Shown here: positions 16,398 to 25,301 of the stretch, one piece after another
Layout of the letters: each line of letters opens with the position of its first letter
How positions within the stretch are numbered: position 1 is the first letter of the stretch
NCBI RefSeq assembly: GCF_000331245.1
Contig: NZ_ANFZ01000004.1
Span: 62,001-126,000, forward strand
Source of the DNA: Blastomonas sp. AAP53
Lineage (GTDB): Bacteria > Pseudomonadota > Alphaproteobacteria > Sphingomonadales > Sphingomonadaceae
Length of the DNA stretch: 64,000 nucleotides
Direction of reading: 5' to 3'
Made by a program: the position numbers and the translations under genes
The notes under the pieces: generated by a model
Seen by the model: only the letters and a program-made list of their open reading frames with translations
Database searches by the model: none
Told to the model about the DNA's origin: nothing

Positions 16398-16921
16398 TCG
16401 TGCACGCTGTTTGCGCCCCTCATCCGTCTGTCCCGAGCGTGTCGAGGGACCTTTCGCAGCGGTTGCGCGCACGTCCCTCGACTTCGCTCGGGAACGCGGT
16501 GAGGGTATTGCTTATCATGTTCGTTGCGGCCTTCATGGTTCCCGCATCAGCCCAGGACACGCTCCCGCCCGCGCCTTATGCCTACAAGCAGCTCGATGAC
16601 CCCGCCAAGGAAAAGTCCGCGCAGGATCTGATGATGACCTTGCGCTGCCTGACCTGCCAGAGTCAGTCGATTGCCGACTCGGACGCGCCGATGGCGGGCG
16701 ACATGCGCCATCAGGTGCGCCAGCGGATCGAGGCAGGCGAAGACCCGGAGGCGATCCGCGCGTGGCTGATCGAACGTTATGGCGACTGGGTGTCCTATGA
16801 GCCGCAAGTCACCGCGATGACCTGGCCGCTGTTCGCCGCGCCGATCGTGCTGCTGCTGATCGCAGCCCTGCTGCTGCGCAAACGTTTTGGCCGGGCACGG
16901 GCCGCTGGAGACAAGAGCTGA
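16394..16921 (+). CDS. ccmH: cytochrome c maturation protein CcmH (N-terminal, CcmH/CycL/Ccl2 type)
   Basis: 175 codons from GTG 16394 (GTGA overlap with ccmG). A shorter GTG start at 16499 gives 140 residues. A signal peptide (VLLIMFVAAFMVPASAQ) precedes the apocytochrome-binding domain with TLRCLTCQSQSIADSDAPMAGDMR, where LRCxxCQ is the redox-active pair. The C-terminus has one membrane span (WPLFAAPIVLLLIAALLL). A palindromic repeat lies between the two candidate starts, so the original start may have been separated from the gene body by insertion. It acts with CcmF as apocytochrome thiol reductant. Confidence 0.9.
   Translation: MIVHAVCAPHPSVPSVSRDLSQRLRARPSTSLGNAVRVLLIMFVAAFMVPASAQDTLPPAPYAYKQLDDPAKEKSAQDLMMTLRCLTCQSQSIADSDAPMAGDMRHQVRQRIEAGEDPEAIRAWLIERYGDWVSYEPQVTAMTWPLFAAPIVLLLIAALLLRKRFGRARAAGDKS
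16431..16505. repeat. palindromic repeat inside the 5' end of ccmH
   Basis: TCCCGAGCG...GTCGAGGGAC is mirrored by GTCCCTCGACTTCGCTCGGGA, giving a long imperfect hairpin. The right arm continues with ACGCGG-GAGG as in the copy at 9231-9350 in gspJ. It sits in frame between GTG 16394 and the CcmH signal peptide. Confidence 0.75.
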
Positions 16922-17622
16922 TGGCCTGGGTTATCGTCGCGCTGGTCGCGATTTGCATCATGGCCGGCATGATCTGGCTGGGCAAGCTGCCGCGCAAGGC
17001 GTGGGAACTGGCTGGCGCGGCCTTGTTCATCGGCATCGCGGGCTATGCCTGGCAGGGCCAGCCCTCGCTTGCCGGATCGCCCAAGGAACCTGTCGAGAAG
17101 CTGGGCATGTTCGACGAGGACCTCGCCAAGCAGCGCGATGGCATGGGCGGCAATTTCGGTGATGCCCGCGCCTGGCTGGTGCTGGCCGATGCGCAGAGCC
17201 GCCAGGGCAAGTTCGCCACGGCCGCCACAGCGCTCAGCAAAGGCCTCGAGACCTATCCCGACGATGTCGACCTGTGGGTCGCGCTCGGCAATGCGCTGGT
17301 CGGACACAGCAACGGCCTGCTGACCCCGGCATCGCAATTTGCCTATCAGAAGGCGGCAACGCTGGCTCCGGATCATCCGGCCCCCCCGTTCTTTCTGGGG
17401 CTCGCGCTCGCGACATCGGGTCAATTGCAGCAGGCGCGGACGATCTGGGCCGAGCTTCTCGAGCGTTCGCCGCCCGAGGCGGAATGGCGCGAAGACCTCA
17501 CCGGACGACTCGCGCGGATCGATAGCCTGATCGCTCAGCAGAACGGCGCGCCCGCACCCGGCATGCCCGGATCAGTCCCACCGTCGGACGGGCCAGCGCA
17601 ACCCGTTGAATCGCAACCGTAA
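16921..17622 (+). CDS. CcmI/CycH-like TPR protein, cytochrome c biogenesis
   Basis: 233 residues from ATG 16921, sharing a base with the ccmH stop (TGATG). There are two N-terminal membrane spans (VIVALVAICIMAGMIWLG and AGAALFIGIAGYAW), then a periplasmic TPR region with DARAWLVLADAQSRQGKFATA, LETYPDDVDLWVALGNAL and FFLGLALATSGQLQQARTIW. This matches the CcmI (CycH, CcmH C-terminal) apocytochrome chaperone. The position at the end of the ccm cluster supports that role. The Pro/Gly-rich tail is low complexity. Confidence 0.85.
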   Translation: MAWVIVALVAICIMAGMIWLGKLPRKAWELAGAALFIGIAGYAWQGQPSLAGSPKEPVEKLGMFDEDLAKQRDGMGGNFGDARAWLVLADAQSRQGKFATAATALSKGLETYPDDVDLWVALGNALVGHSNGLLTPASQFAYQKAATLAPDHPAPPFFLGLALATSGQLQQARTIWAELLERSPPEAEWREDLTGRLARIDSLIAQQNGAPAPGMPGSVPPSDGPAQPVESQP

Positions 17623-17709
17623 ACCATCCTTTGCGATTATATTGCACCGCATCATGGCGCATGCTAATCCGCGTGCCATTGCCGATTTGGCGATAGGCGA
17701 AAGGGGACG

Positions 17710-17757
17710 ATGAGCGCAGGCGGCCTTGGCTTCATGCGTTCGCACACTGCCCGATGA
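17710..17757 (+). CDS. 15-residue upstream micro-ORF coupled to kup
   Basis: ATG 17710 follows a strong AAGGGG ribosome site and reads [15 protein letters not shown] before TGA 17755-17757. That TGA overlaps the kup start ATG 17754 as ATGA. kup itself has no good ribosome site directly ahead, so translation of kup may depend on this leader. No homology is claimed. It could instead be a relic of a longer kup N-terminus. Confidence 0.45.
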   Translation: MSAGGLGFMRSHTAR

Positions 17758-19727
17758 TTACAGACACTCCTTCAGAAACGCCGCCGCAGCCGCAAACCGC
17801 CGGATCCATGGCAGGTGAGCAGGTCGCGCAGCAGGCGGGCAACGCTGATACCCACAGCAGTTCGGTGGCTTTGCTGGCGTTCGGCGCGATCGGCATCGTC
17901 TTCGGCGATATCGGCACCAGCCCGATTTACGCTTTCCGCGAAACCTTTGCCGGGCATCATCCGCTCACCCCTGATCGCGAACACATCTTCGGTGTCGTGA
18001 GCCTGATCTTCTGGTCGATGACCTTGGTCGTCGGCGTCCAGTATGTCAGCATCCTGATGCGCGCCGACAACAAGGGGCAGGGCGGCAGCCTGGCACTCGT
18101 CGCGCTGATCTCGCGCAGCATCGGGCGGACCAGCTATGGCTGGCTGCTGATCCTGCTCGGGGTATTCGCCACAGCACTATTCTACGGCGACAGCATGATC
18201 ACGCCTGCCATTTCGGTGCTGTCGGCGGTCGAGGGGCTGACTGTGGTCAACCCCGGCCTGCAACCTCTGGTCATCCCGATCGCGGTCGGCCTGCTTGTCT
18301 TCCTGTTCTTCATCCAGTCGCGCGGCACGGCCAAGATCGGGACGCTGTTTGCGCCGATCATGGTATTGTACTTTGCCACCATCACGGCGCTCGGTGTCTA
18401 TCAGATCGCCTTCAACCCGCAGATTCTGCTCGCGCTGAACCCCTGGTACGCGGTGCGTTTCTTCATCAACGATGGCTGGTTTGCGTTCCTGGCGCTGGGT
18501 TCGGTCGTGCTGGCGGTGACCGGCGCAGAGGCGCTGTATTCGGACATGGGCCATTTCGGCCGCGGACCGTTGCGCCTGTCCTGGTTCGGCTTTGTCATGC
18601 CCGCGCTGCTGATCAACTATTTCGGCCAGGGCGCGATGATCATCGGCATGACCCCGGAGGTAGCGGTTGAGACGATCAAGAACCCGTTCTTCCTGCTCGC
18701 GCCCGATATCCTGCGCCTGCCTCTGGTCCTGCTGGCGACCTGTGCGACGTTCATCGCCAGCCAGGCGGTCATCTCGGGCGCATTCTCGATCACCCACCAG
18801 GCGATCCAGCTGGGCTATATCCCGCGCCTGTCGATCAAGCACACCAGCGCGTCGGAAAGCGGCCAGATCTACATTCCGCTGATCAACTGGGTGCTCATGA
18901 TCGCGGTGCTGCTGCTGGTGCTGACCTTCCAGAGCTCGAGCAACCTGGCGGCCGCCTATGGCATCGCGGTGACTGGTGCGATGCTGATCGACACCTGCCT
19001 GATGGCGGTGCTGCTGATCGCGATGTGGAAATGGAAGCTGTGGATGGCAATTCCCGTCATCGTCACCTTCGTCGTGGTGGATGGCGCCTATTTCCTCGCC
19101 AACGCGACCAAGATTCCCGATGGTGGGTGGTTCCCTCTGGTCATCGGTGCGTTCACCTTCACGTTGCTGACCACCTGGGCGCGCGGGCGCAACCTGATGC
19201 GCGAGACGATGATCGAAAGCGCATTGCCGATCGAGGTGTTCGTCAAGTCGGCACAGGGATCGGCCACCCGGGTCAAGGGCACCGCGATTTTCATGGCGTC
19301 GGCCACCACCGGCGTGCCGACCGCACTGCTGCACAACATGAAGCACAATAAGGTGATCCATGACCGCGTGGTCATCCTCACCGTGCAGATCATGGAAGTG
19401 CCCTATGTCACCGAGGCCAACCGTTTCCATGTCGAAAGCCTGGGCCACGGCTTTTATCGCATGATCCTGCGCTATGGCTTCATGCAGTCGACCGATGTGC
19501 CTGCTGCGCTCAAGGACGTGAAGGACCTGTGCGGTGGCAAGTTCGAGATGCTGCAGACCAGCTTCTTCCTCTCGCGCCAGACGCTGCTCACCGCCGAAAG
19601 GCCCGGCATGCCTGTATGGCGCGAGAAGATCTTCGCCTGGATGCTGCGCAACTCAGCCAGCCCGATGGAGTTCTTCAACCTGCCGTCGAACCGTGTGGTC
19701 GAACTGGGCAGCCAGCTGGAAATCTGA
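17754..19727 (+). CDS. kup: low-affinity potassium uptake transporter Kup
   Basis: 657 residues with about 12 membrane spans and a soluble C-terminal domain. The Kup/HAK/KT signature [19 protein letters not shown] is near residue 45, followed by [15 protein letters not shown] and [19 protein letters not shown]. These are the TM1-TM4 motifs that carry the conserved Asp/Gly residues of this potassium-proton symporter family. The C-terminal segment includes VFMRSDP-like positions with divergent sequence and ends [16 protein letters not shown]. It acts in the inner membrane and is constitutive in most bacteria. Translation may be coupled to the upstream micro-ORF. Confidence 0.95.
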   Translation: MITDTPSETPPQPQTAGSMAGEQVAQQAGNADTHSSSVALLAFGAIGIVFGDIGTSPIYAFRETFAGHHPLTPDREHIFGVVSLIFWSMTLVVGVQYVSILMRADNKGQGGSLALVALISRSIGRTSYGWLLILLGVFATALFYGDSMITPAISVLSAVEGLTVVNPGLQPLVIPIAVGLLVFLFFIQSRGTAKIGTLFAPIMVLYFATITALGVYQIAFNPQILLALNPWYAVRFFINDGWFAFLALGSVVLAVTGAEALYSDMGHFGRGPLRLSWFGFVMPALLINYFGQGAMIIGMTPEVAVETIKNPFFLLAPDILRLPLVLLATCATFIASQAVISGAFSITHQAIQLGYIPRLSIKHTSASESGQIYIPLINWVLMIAVLLLVLTFQSSSNLAAAYGIAVTGAMLIDTCLMAVLLIAMWKWKLWMAIPVIVTFVVVDGAYFLANATKIPDGGWFPLVIGAFTFTLLTTWARGRNLMRETMIESALPIEVFVKSAQGSATRVKGTAIFMASATTGVPTALLHNMKHNKVIHDRVVILTVQIMEVPYVTEANRFHVESLGHGFYRMILRYGFMQSTDVPAALKDVKDLCGGKFEMLQTSFFLSRQTLLTAERPGMPVWREKIFAWMLRNSASPMEFFNLPSNRVVELGSQLEI

Positions 19728-19738
19728 GGGGATCGGCC

Positions 19739-20038
19739 ATGATCGTGATTGCAGGCTTCTATCGTTTTCCGGTCGATCAGCTTGACGTGGTCAAGCCCGC
19801 GATGGCGCGGATGATCGAACTGAGCCGCGCAGAGCCGGGCTGCGGCCATTACGCCTTTGCGCACGATGTGGTGGAGCCCGGGCTGATCCGGGTCAGCGAA
19901 TCCTGGAAGGATGAAGCTGCGTTCAAGGCGCATGCCACCAGCGAGCATATGGCCGAATGGCGCGCTGCCAGCGCTGCGCACGGTATCTACGACCGCACGA
20001 TCACAGGCTATGAGGTCAGCGCCGAACGCCCGCTTTGA
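19739..20038 (+). CDS. antibiotic biosynthesis monooxygenase (ABM) domain protein
   Basis: 99 residues from ATG 19739, 11 bp after kup and probably co-transcribed. It is a single ferredoxin-like ABM domain: VIAGFYRFPVDQLDVVKPAMARM, then SRAEPGCGHYAFAHD and VSESWKDEAAFKAHATSEHMAEW, with the final His typical of the fold. Family members are quinone or antibiotic monooxygenases, or heme-degrading relatives. Here the substrate is unknown. Confidence 0.85.
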   Translation: MIVIAGFYRFPVDQLDVVKPAMARMIELSRAEPGCGHYAFAHDVVEPGLIRVSESWKDEAAFKAHATSEHMAEWRAASAAHGIYDRTITGYEVSAERPL

Positions 20039-20042
20039 GGTC

Positions 20043-20065
20043 CCCCTTCCCTGCGAGGGAAGGGG
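20043..20065. terminator. hairpin between convergent genes
   Basis: A perfect 10-bp stem CCCCTTCCCT/AGGGAAGGGG with a 3-base loop sits between the ABM gene and the convergent nitronate monooxygenase gene. No clear T-run follows on either strand. It is either a weak bidirectional terminator or a repeat. Confidence 0.45.
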
Positions 20066-20094
20066 AGGCTCAGTCCGTCAATGATATTGGCGAA

Positions 20095-21069
20095 TCAGTA
20101 GTTCGAACGCGCCAGCAGCGATTCCTTGGCGGCGTTATATTCGCGGGTCAGGCGTCCGACCATGTCGGCGACGGTGTCGACCTTATCGACCGCGCCGATG
20201 CCCTGGCCGCTGCCCCAGATGTCGCGCCATGCCTTGGCCTCGGTGTTGCCGCCCGAGCCGAAGTTCATCGTGCTGTAATCGCCCTTGGGCAGGTTGTCGG
20301 GGTCGAGCCCGGCATTGACGATCGACTGGCGCAGATAATTGCCCGAGACACCGGTGAACAGGTCCGAATAGACGATGTCCGAAGCCTTGCCTTCGACGAT
20401 GCCGTTCTTGTAGCCCTCGTCCGCGCGGGCCTCTGCCGTCGCGATGAAGGCCGAGCCGATATAGGCGAAGTCCGCTCCCATCGCCTGCGCCGCCAGAATG
20501 GCAGCCCCGTTGGCGATCGAGCCTGACAGCGCGACCGGACCAGTGAACCACTGGCGGATTTCCTGCATCAGCGCGAAGGGCGAGATCGTGCCGGCATGGC
20601 CGCCTGCGCCGGCGGCGACCGGGATCAGGCCGTCCGCTCCTTTTTCGACCGCCTTGCGGGCGAAGCGGTCGTTGATGACGTCGTGCATGGTGATGCCGCC
20701 CCAGTCGTGCACTGCCTTGTTCAGGTCTTCGCGCGCGCCCAGCGAGGTGATGATCATCGGCACCTGCCACTTGGCGCAGGTCATCAGGTCGGCCTCGAGC
20801 CGGTCGTTCGATTTGTGGACAATCTGGTTGACCGCATAAGGCGCAGCGGGCGCATCAGGGTTGTCGCGGTTGTACTCGGCCAGTTCCTCGGTGATCTGGT
20901 GCAGCCATTCGTCAAGCTGCGCCTGGGGCCGCGCGTTCAGCGCCGGAAACGATCCGATCACACCCGCCTTGCATTGCGCAATGACGAGCTCGGGGCCGGA
21001 AATGATGAAGAGCGGCGACCCGATGACGGGCAGGCGCAGTTTGTCGCAAAGCGGTGATGGCATGGTCAT
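20095..21069 (-). CDS. NAD(P)H-dependent flavin oxidoreductase / nitronate monooxygenase family
   Basis: 324 residues, ATG 21069. It is an FMN-binding TIM barrel with PVIGSPLFIISGPELVIAQCKAGVIGSFPA at the N-terminus, GADGLIPVAAGAGGHAG (the conserved Gly-rich phosphate loop and His) and ALSGSIANGAAILAAQAMGADFAYIGSAFIAT near the C-terminus. These match nitronate monooxygenases and related enoyl reductase-like flavoproteins. It may oxidise alkyl nitronates. Other roles of this family cannot be excluded. Monocistronic on the minus strand, convergent with kup-ABM. Confidence 0.88.
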   Translation of the reverse strand: MTMPSPLCDKLRLPVIGSPLFIISGPELVIAQCKAGVIGSFPALNARPQAQLDEWLHQITEELAEYNRDNPDAPAAPYAVNQIVHKSNDRLEADLMTCAKWQVPMIITSLGAREDLNKAVHDWGGITMHDVINDRFARKAVEKGADGLIPVAAGAGGHAGTISPFALMQEIRQWFTGPVALSGSIANGAAILAAQAMGADFAYIGSAFIATAEARADEGYKNGIVEGKASDIVYSDLFTGVSGNYLRQSIVNAGLDPDNLPKGDYSTMNFGSGGNTEAKAWRDIWGSGQGIGAVDKVDTVADMVGRLTREYNAAKESLLARSNY

Positions 21070-21169
21070 GCCCGCGACATTAGCTTAGGTTTATGGGGTG
21101 TCCAGAGGCATTCTTAATCATCCGATTAAGTTTTGAATGAAAACGGCTTGGGCCATTCAAAATCCTCCC

Positions 21170-21299
21170 CGAGCTTGCTCGGGGAGGGGGGCCGTTCGCG
21201 CAGCGAATGGTGGAGGGGCTCTGTGCCGACGGTTGCTAAGAGCCCCTCCACCATCCTTCGGATGGTCCCCTTCCCCCAGTCAAGCTGGGGGAGGATTTA
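21170..21299. repeat. paired inverted palindromic repeat (BIME-like) downstream of leuA
   Basis: Two arms of about 60 bp lie in opposite orientation. The left arm begins AATCCTCCCCGAGCTTG and the right arm, read on the minus strand, begins AATCCTCCCCCAGCTTG. Both continue to GATGGTGGAGGGGCTCT or a close variant. Each arm also forms its own hairpin. The pair fills the gap between the nitronate monooxygenase start and the leuA stop. It has no coding capacity and could help terminate leuA. Confidence 0.7.
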
Positions 21300-21304
21300 A
21301 GCGA

Positions 21305-22969
21305 TCAAATCTCCTCGAGCGCGCTCAGGACAGCCTTGATCGAGGCGGTCGCGACGTCTTCATCCACGCCGACCCCGAAGCAGGGCGAGCGCCCATCGAC
21401 CGCGCATTCGACATAGGCCGCGGCGCGCGCCTTGGAGCCCGCGCCGATCGCGTGTTCGCGGTAATCGGCGATATCGATGGCAATGCCCAAAGCCGCCGAC
21501 AGCGCGTCGACCACGCCCGAGATCAGGCCGTTGCCGCGCCCGCTGACCGGAATTTCCTTGCCGCCCGCGATGATGCGTCCGACGAACAGCCGGTCGTTGC
21601 CTGCCTTGCGCTCTTCATAATCGACCAGCCGGTACTTGCCTTCACCGTCGAGCCGATAGCGCGTCTGGAACGCCTGCCAGATGTCGCTCGAAGACAGCTC
21701 CATGCTCCTGGCATCGGCCAGCGCCTGCACGGTCTTGCTGAAATCGGCCTGCAGGCGCTTGGGCAGCTTGAGGCCCTGATCCTGCTCGAGCACCCAGGCG
21801 ACGCCGCCCTTGCCGCTTTGCGAATTCACACGGATCACCGCTTCATACGACCGCCCGATATCGGCAGGGTCGAGCGGCAGATAGGGCACCTGCCAATATT
21901 CGTCGTTGCGCATCTCTTGCGCGGCAAAGCCCTTCTTGATCGCATCCTGATGGCTGCCCGAGAACGCGGTGAACACCAGTTCGCCCGCATAAGGGTGCCG
22001 CTCGGGGACCTTGAGCTGGTTGCAATATTCCACCGTCTTGACGATCTCGTCCATGTCCGAGAAATCGAGGCCGGGGTGCATGCCCTGCGTGTACATGTTG
22101 AGCCCCAGGGCGACGAGATCGACATTGCCGGTGCGCTCGCCATTGCCGAACAGGCAGCCTTCGATGCGGTCCGCGCCTGCCATCAGGCCCAGTTCGGCCG
22201 CGGCAATGCCGGAGCCACGATCATTGTGCGGGTGCAGGCTGATCACCACGCAATCGCGCTTGCTGATATGGCGGCACATCCATTCGATCTGGTCGGCATA
22301 GATATTGGGGCTGGAGGCCTCGACCGTCGCGGGCAGGTTGAGGATCAGCGGCTTTTCCGGTGTCGGCTGCAACACCTCCATCACCGCCTCGCACACCTCC
22401 AGGCTGAAATCGAGTTCGGCGGTGGAGAAGGTTTCCGGCGAATATTCGAAATGCCAGTCGGTCTGCGGGTACTTGGCCGCCTGCTCCTTGAGGATGTTCG
22501 CGCCTTCGACCGCGATCGCCTTCACGCCGGCGCGGTCGAGCCCGAACACGATTTCGCGCCAGGCGGGCGAGACGGCGTTGTACAGGTGCACGATCGCACG
22601 GTGGACGCCCGCCAGGCTCTCGAATGTCTTTTCGATCAGGTCGCGGCGCGACTGGGTGAGCACCTGCACGGTGACGTCGGCGGGGATATTGCCCTCATCG
22701 ACCAGCCCGCGGATGAAATTGAATTCGGTCTCGCCGGCAGAGGGGAAGCCGACCTCGATCTCCTTGAGGCCGATCTTGACCAGCAGATCGAAGAACCGCT
22801 GCTTCTTGGCCGCGTCCATCGGATCGATCAGCGCCTGGTTGCCGTCGCGCATGTCGGTGGAAAGCCAGCGCGGCGGCGCGGTGATCACCGCATCGGGCCA
22901 GGTCCGGTTCGGCAGGTCGACGCGGGGAAAGGGTCGGTATTTTTGCGAAGGATCGTTGAGCATCGGCAT
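21305..22969 (-). CDS. leuA: 2-isopropylmalate synthase
   Basis: 554 residues from ATG 22969 ([20 protein letters not shown]); ATG 22963 is also possible. The HMGL-like TIM barrel opens with [17 protein letters not shown] (metal-binding Asp and Arg) and shows [58 protein letters not shown] with the HPHND metal motif. The C-terminal LeuA dimer domain gives leucine feedback sensitivity in the family. It makes 2-isopropylmalate from acetyl-CoA and 2-oxoisovalerate, the first committed step of leucine synthesis. The length class matches the actinobacterial/yeast-like LeuA type. A leucine leader-peptide attenuator lies upstream. Confidence 0.95.
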   Translation of the reverse strand: MPMLNDPSQKYRPFPRVDLPNRTWPDAVITAPPRWLSTDMRDGNQALIDPMDAAKKQRFFDLLVKIGLKEIEVGFPSAGETEFNFIRGLVDEGNIPADVTVQVLTQSRRDLIEKTFESLAGVHRAIVHLYNAVSPAWREIVFGLDRAGVKAIAVEGANILKEQAAKYPQTDWHFEYSPETFSTAELDFSLEVCEAVMEVLQPTPEKPLILNLPATVEASSPNIYADQIEWMCRHISKRDCVVISLHPHNDRGSGIAAAELGLMAGADRIEGCLFGNGERTGNVDLVALGLNMYTQGMHPGLDFSDMDEIVKTVEYCNQLKVPERHPYAGELVFTAFSGSHQDAIKKGFAAQEMRNDEYWQVPYLPLDPADIGRSYEAVIRVNSQSGKGGVAWVLEQDQGLKLPKRLQADFSKTVQALADARSMELSSSDIWQAFQTRYRLDGEGKYRLVDYEERKAGNDRLFVGRIIAGGKEIPVSGRGNGLISGVVDALSAALGIAIDIADYREHAIGAGSKARAAAYVECAVDGRSPCFGVGVDEDVATASIKAVLSALEEI

Positions 22970-23061
22970 GGCTGAGAGGCGCCCCTGTTGGAATGATGGT
23001 GCGTTAAGGGTGGCCAGCACGGAGCGCAACCGGTGATCGGTGCGGCGGTAGCTGGCGGGTG

Positions 23062-23121
23062 AAAAAGCCCTTAGGCGTGGCGCGCCAAAGAGGCGCACAC
23101 GGTCGGTACACGCCTAAGGGC
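23062..23121 (-). promoter_or_regulatory. leuA transcription attenuator (rho-independent terminator)
   Basis: On the minus strand, GCCCTTAGGCGTG (23121-23109) pairs with CACGCCTAAGGGC (23079-23067) as a perfect 13-bp stem followed by TTTTT (23066-23062). It lies 93 bp before the leuA start. The leader-peptide stop codon falls inside the 5' arm, and the 5' arm can also fold on itself (CACGCC...GGCGTG). This allows an alternative structure when a ribosome stalls. This is the expected architecture for leucine-sensitive attenuation. Confidence 0.88.
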
Positions 23122-23161
23122 GTGTAAGTCGCAGTCCAAGAAGGAGGGCCGATCCGGTCAT
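23114..23161 (-). CDS. leuL: leu operon leader peptide
   Basis: A 15-codon frame on the minus strand reads MTGSALLLGLRLTRP and stops at TAG 23116-23114. Five of seven consecutive codons are Leu (CTC CTT CTT, GGA, CTG, CGA, CTT). The stop lies in the 5' arm of the attenuator terminator. Ribosome stalling at the Leu codons under leucine starvation would prevent the terminator stem and allow leuA transcription. The ribosome site is weak. A second overlapping ATG (MTLTL) lies just upstream. Confidence 0.85.
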   Translation of the reverse strand: MTGSALLLGLRLTRP

Positions 23162-23282
23162 AATGTCAGCGTCATTGCGGGAATGAGCGGAATTGCGCAA
23201 CAAAAAAATGGTGAGCAGCGAATGCGCGATGGGGAATATCACGCGTCCGCTCAGGCTGAGCGGGGTGGGTAAGGGCAAGGCA

Positions 23283-23309
23283 CCCTCCCCGGCGCGCTGC
23301 CGGGGAGGG
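23283..23309. terminator. GC-rich hairpin between the leuA leader and yceI
   Basis: The stem CCCTCCCCGGC/GCCGGGGAGGG has a 5-base loop. It lies 27 bp past the yceI stop on the minus strand, so it may end yceI transcription, although the following sequence (TGCC) is not T-rich. On the plus strand it is followed by TTTT. Confidence 0.5.
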
Positions 23310-23335
23310 GTTTTGCCGAGGACGTCTACTTGCGC

Positions 23336-23959
23336 TTACTGCTTTTCGAAAGCGACGCTGATGTCGAGCTCGACCTCGTCGCTGACCATCGGCAGCGCGT
23401 AATTGATGCCGAAGTCGCTGCGCTTGATGGTGGTGTCGGCTTCAAAGCCAACGGTGGCCTTCTTGTTGAAGGGGTTGGCGCCCGCGCCGGTGAATTCCGC
23501 GTCGAGCACGACTTCCTTGGTCACGCCGTTCAGCGTCAGGTTGCCGGTGATCTTGGCGGTGGTGCCGGTTGCGACGACCTTGGTCGACACGAAGCGCGCG
23601 TCCGCAGGCGCAGGACCGAAGAAGTCGGGCTTGCCGCCGTCCTTGCCCGCGCGCAGCAGGTGGCTGGTGAGACCCGAGCTGGCGGTGGTCACCTTGCCGA
23701 CGGGGATGGTGACATCGACGGTCGCGGCATTGGGGTTGGCCGGATCGATGGTCAGTGTGCCTGCGACATCACCGAAGATGCCGAAATAGTCGTTGAAGCC
23801 GAAATGGTTGACTTCCCAACCGATCAGCGAGTGGCCGGGGTCGGTCTTGTAGGTTCCGGCGGTGACGCGGGTCGCGTCCTTCTGGCCGGGCAGCTGCATG
23901 CCCTGGCCGATCAGCGGCGTGGCGGCGACGAGAGCGAGGATAGCGAGAGTCTTGCGCAT
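23336..23959 (-). CDS. YceI family periplasmic lipid-binding-like protein
   Basis: 207 residues from ATG 23959, with AAGGAG just upstream. The signal peptide MRKTLAILALVAATPLIGQG is followed by the YceI lipocalin-like domain: AGTYKTDPGHSLIGWEVNHFGFNDYFGIFGDVAG, SHLLRAGKDGGKPDFFG, ITGNLTLNGVTKEVVLDAEF and RSDFGINYALPMVSDEVELDIS. The family binds polyisoprenoids or amphiphiles in the periplasm, and some members are stress-induced. It lies downstream of bioA on the same strand but has its own ribosome site and an 88-bp gap, so co-transcription is uncertain. Confidence 0.92.
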   Translation of the reverse strand: MRKTLAILALVAATPLIGQGMQLPGQKDATRVTAGTYKTDPGHSLIGWEVNHFGFNDYFGIFGDVAGTLTIDPANPNAATVDVTIPVGKVTTASSGLTSHLLRAGKDGGKPDFFGPAPADARFVSTKVVATGTTAKITGNLTLNGVTKEVVLDAEFTGAGANPFNKKATVGFEADTTIKRSDFGINYALPMVSDEVELDISVAFEKQ

Positions 23960-24047
23960 GACGAACTCCTTGAGGCGGGGGGATAGGAAACCGGAAACTG
24001 GGTCTCGCATCGCTTCAAGTCAATCGTTCATCCGCGCAACACAGCGT

Positions 24048-25301
24048 TTACGTTCTGCCATCCAGACCGGCACGGACCACGGCATAGATCCGGTCCAGCT
24101 GCTCGGCGGTGATGCAATAGGGCGGCATGACATAGACCGTGTTGCCCAATGGACGGATGAGTACGCCATTTGCCTTGCCGAATGCACCCAGATGCACGGC
24201 CCAGTTAGACAGGTAACCGCTGGCATCGGAGTGCAGGTCGAACGCGGCGATCGTGCCGCATTGACGCGTGCCGGCAACCTGAGGGTGGCCCGCGATATCT
24301 GCCAGCGCGCGTGTCTGCATCGCCGCCAGATCATCGATCCGCTGCTGCACCGGCTCGTCGCGCCAGATCGCCAGATTCTCGACCGCTGCGGCGCAGGCGA
24401 TGGGGTTGGCGGTGTAGCTGCTCGAATGGAAGAAGCAGTCGGCGCGGTCCTGCGACCAGTGCGCCATGAAGATTTCCTCGCGCGCCAATGTCACCGCCAA
24501 TGGCACCGACCCACCGGTCAGGCCCTTGGACAGGCACAGGATATCTGGGATCACGCCCGCCTGCTCGCACGCCAGCATCGTGCCGGTGCGGCCCCAGCCG
24601 GTCATCACCTCGTCAGCGATGAACAGCACATCATGGGCCGCGCAGATCGCCGCCATCTGCGCCAGCACATGCGCCGGATACATCAGCATGCCGCCCGCGC
24701 CCAGCACCAAAGGCTCGCCGATGAACGCTGCTGCGCCTGCCTTGCACGCCGCCTCGAGCGCATCGAACGTCGCCTGTTCGGCCCCTTCAGCCGGGAAGGG
24801 GACGGCGGTCACATCGAACAGCAACGGCGCATAGGGGCGGTTGAACACGCCGCGCGCGCCTACCGACATCGCGCCGATGGTGTCGCCGTGATAGCTGTGT
24901 TCCATCACGATGATGCCCTGGCGCGGTTGCTTTCGGTTGTGCCAGTAACCCAGCGCCATCTTCAGCGCGACCTCGACCGCCGTGGAGCCGGAATCGCTGA
25001 AGAACACGCGGGTCAGCGGCTCGGGCGTGATGTCGATCAGCCCGCTCGCCAGCGTTTCGGCGGGCGCGTGCGTCCAGCCGGCAAAGATGATCTGGTCGAG
25101 CTTCGCGCTCTGCGCAGCGATCGCGGCCATGATGCGCGGGTGCGCATGGCCGTGCGTCGTCACCCACCAGCTGGAGATCGCATCGATCCATTGGCGGCCA
25201 TCGGCGCTGTGCAGCACCGCACCTTGCCCGCGTTCGATCAGCGGTATTTCCTCGCCCAGACCATGCTGGGTGAAGGGGTGCCAGACGGGGGAGGGGGTCA
25301 T
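24048..25301 (-). CDS. bioA: adenosylmethionine-8-amino-7-oxononanoate aminotransferase
   Basis: 417 residues from ATG 25301, overlapping the bioD stop (ATGA). It is a class III PLP aminotransferase with WWVTTHGHAHPRIM, FFSDSGSTAVEVALKMALGYW, MEHSYHGDTIGAMSVG, LFIADEVMTGWGRTGTMLACE and LCLSKGLTGGSVPLAVTL, where the Lys of SKGLTGG forms the Schiff base. It converts KAPA to DAPA with SAM as amino donor, the third step of biotin ring assembly. It is the last gene of bioF-D-A. bioB and bioC are not nearby. Confidence 0.94.
   Translation of the reverse strand: MTPSPVWHPFTQHGLGEEIPLIERGQGAVLHSADGRQWIDAISSWWVTTHGHAHPRIMAAIAAQSAKLDQIIFAGWTHAPAETLASGLIDITPEPLTRVFFSDSGSTAVEVALKMALGYWHNRKQPRQGIIVMEHSYHGDTIGAMSVGARGVFNRPYAPLLFDVTAVPFPAEGAEQATFDALEAACKAGAAAFIGEPLVLGAGGMLMYPAHVLAQMAAICAAHDVLFIADEVMTGWGRTGTMLACEQAGVIPDILCLSKGLTGGSVPLAVTLAREEIFMAHWSQDRADCFFHSSSYTANPIACAAAVENLAIWRDEPVQQRIDDLAAMQTRALADIAGHPQVAGTRQCGTIAAFDLHSDASGYLSNWAVHLGAFGKANGVLIRPLGNTVYVMPPYCITAEQLDRIYAVVRAGLDGRT

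Noticed and set aside
21137-22975. 612-codon frame on the plus strand
   Set aside because: It runs through the repeat and antisense to leuA; composition is shadow-like (Arg, Asp, Gln) and leuA is certain.
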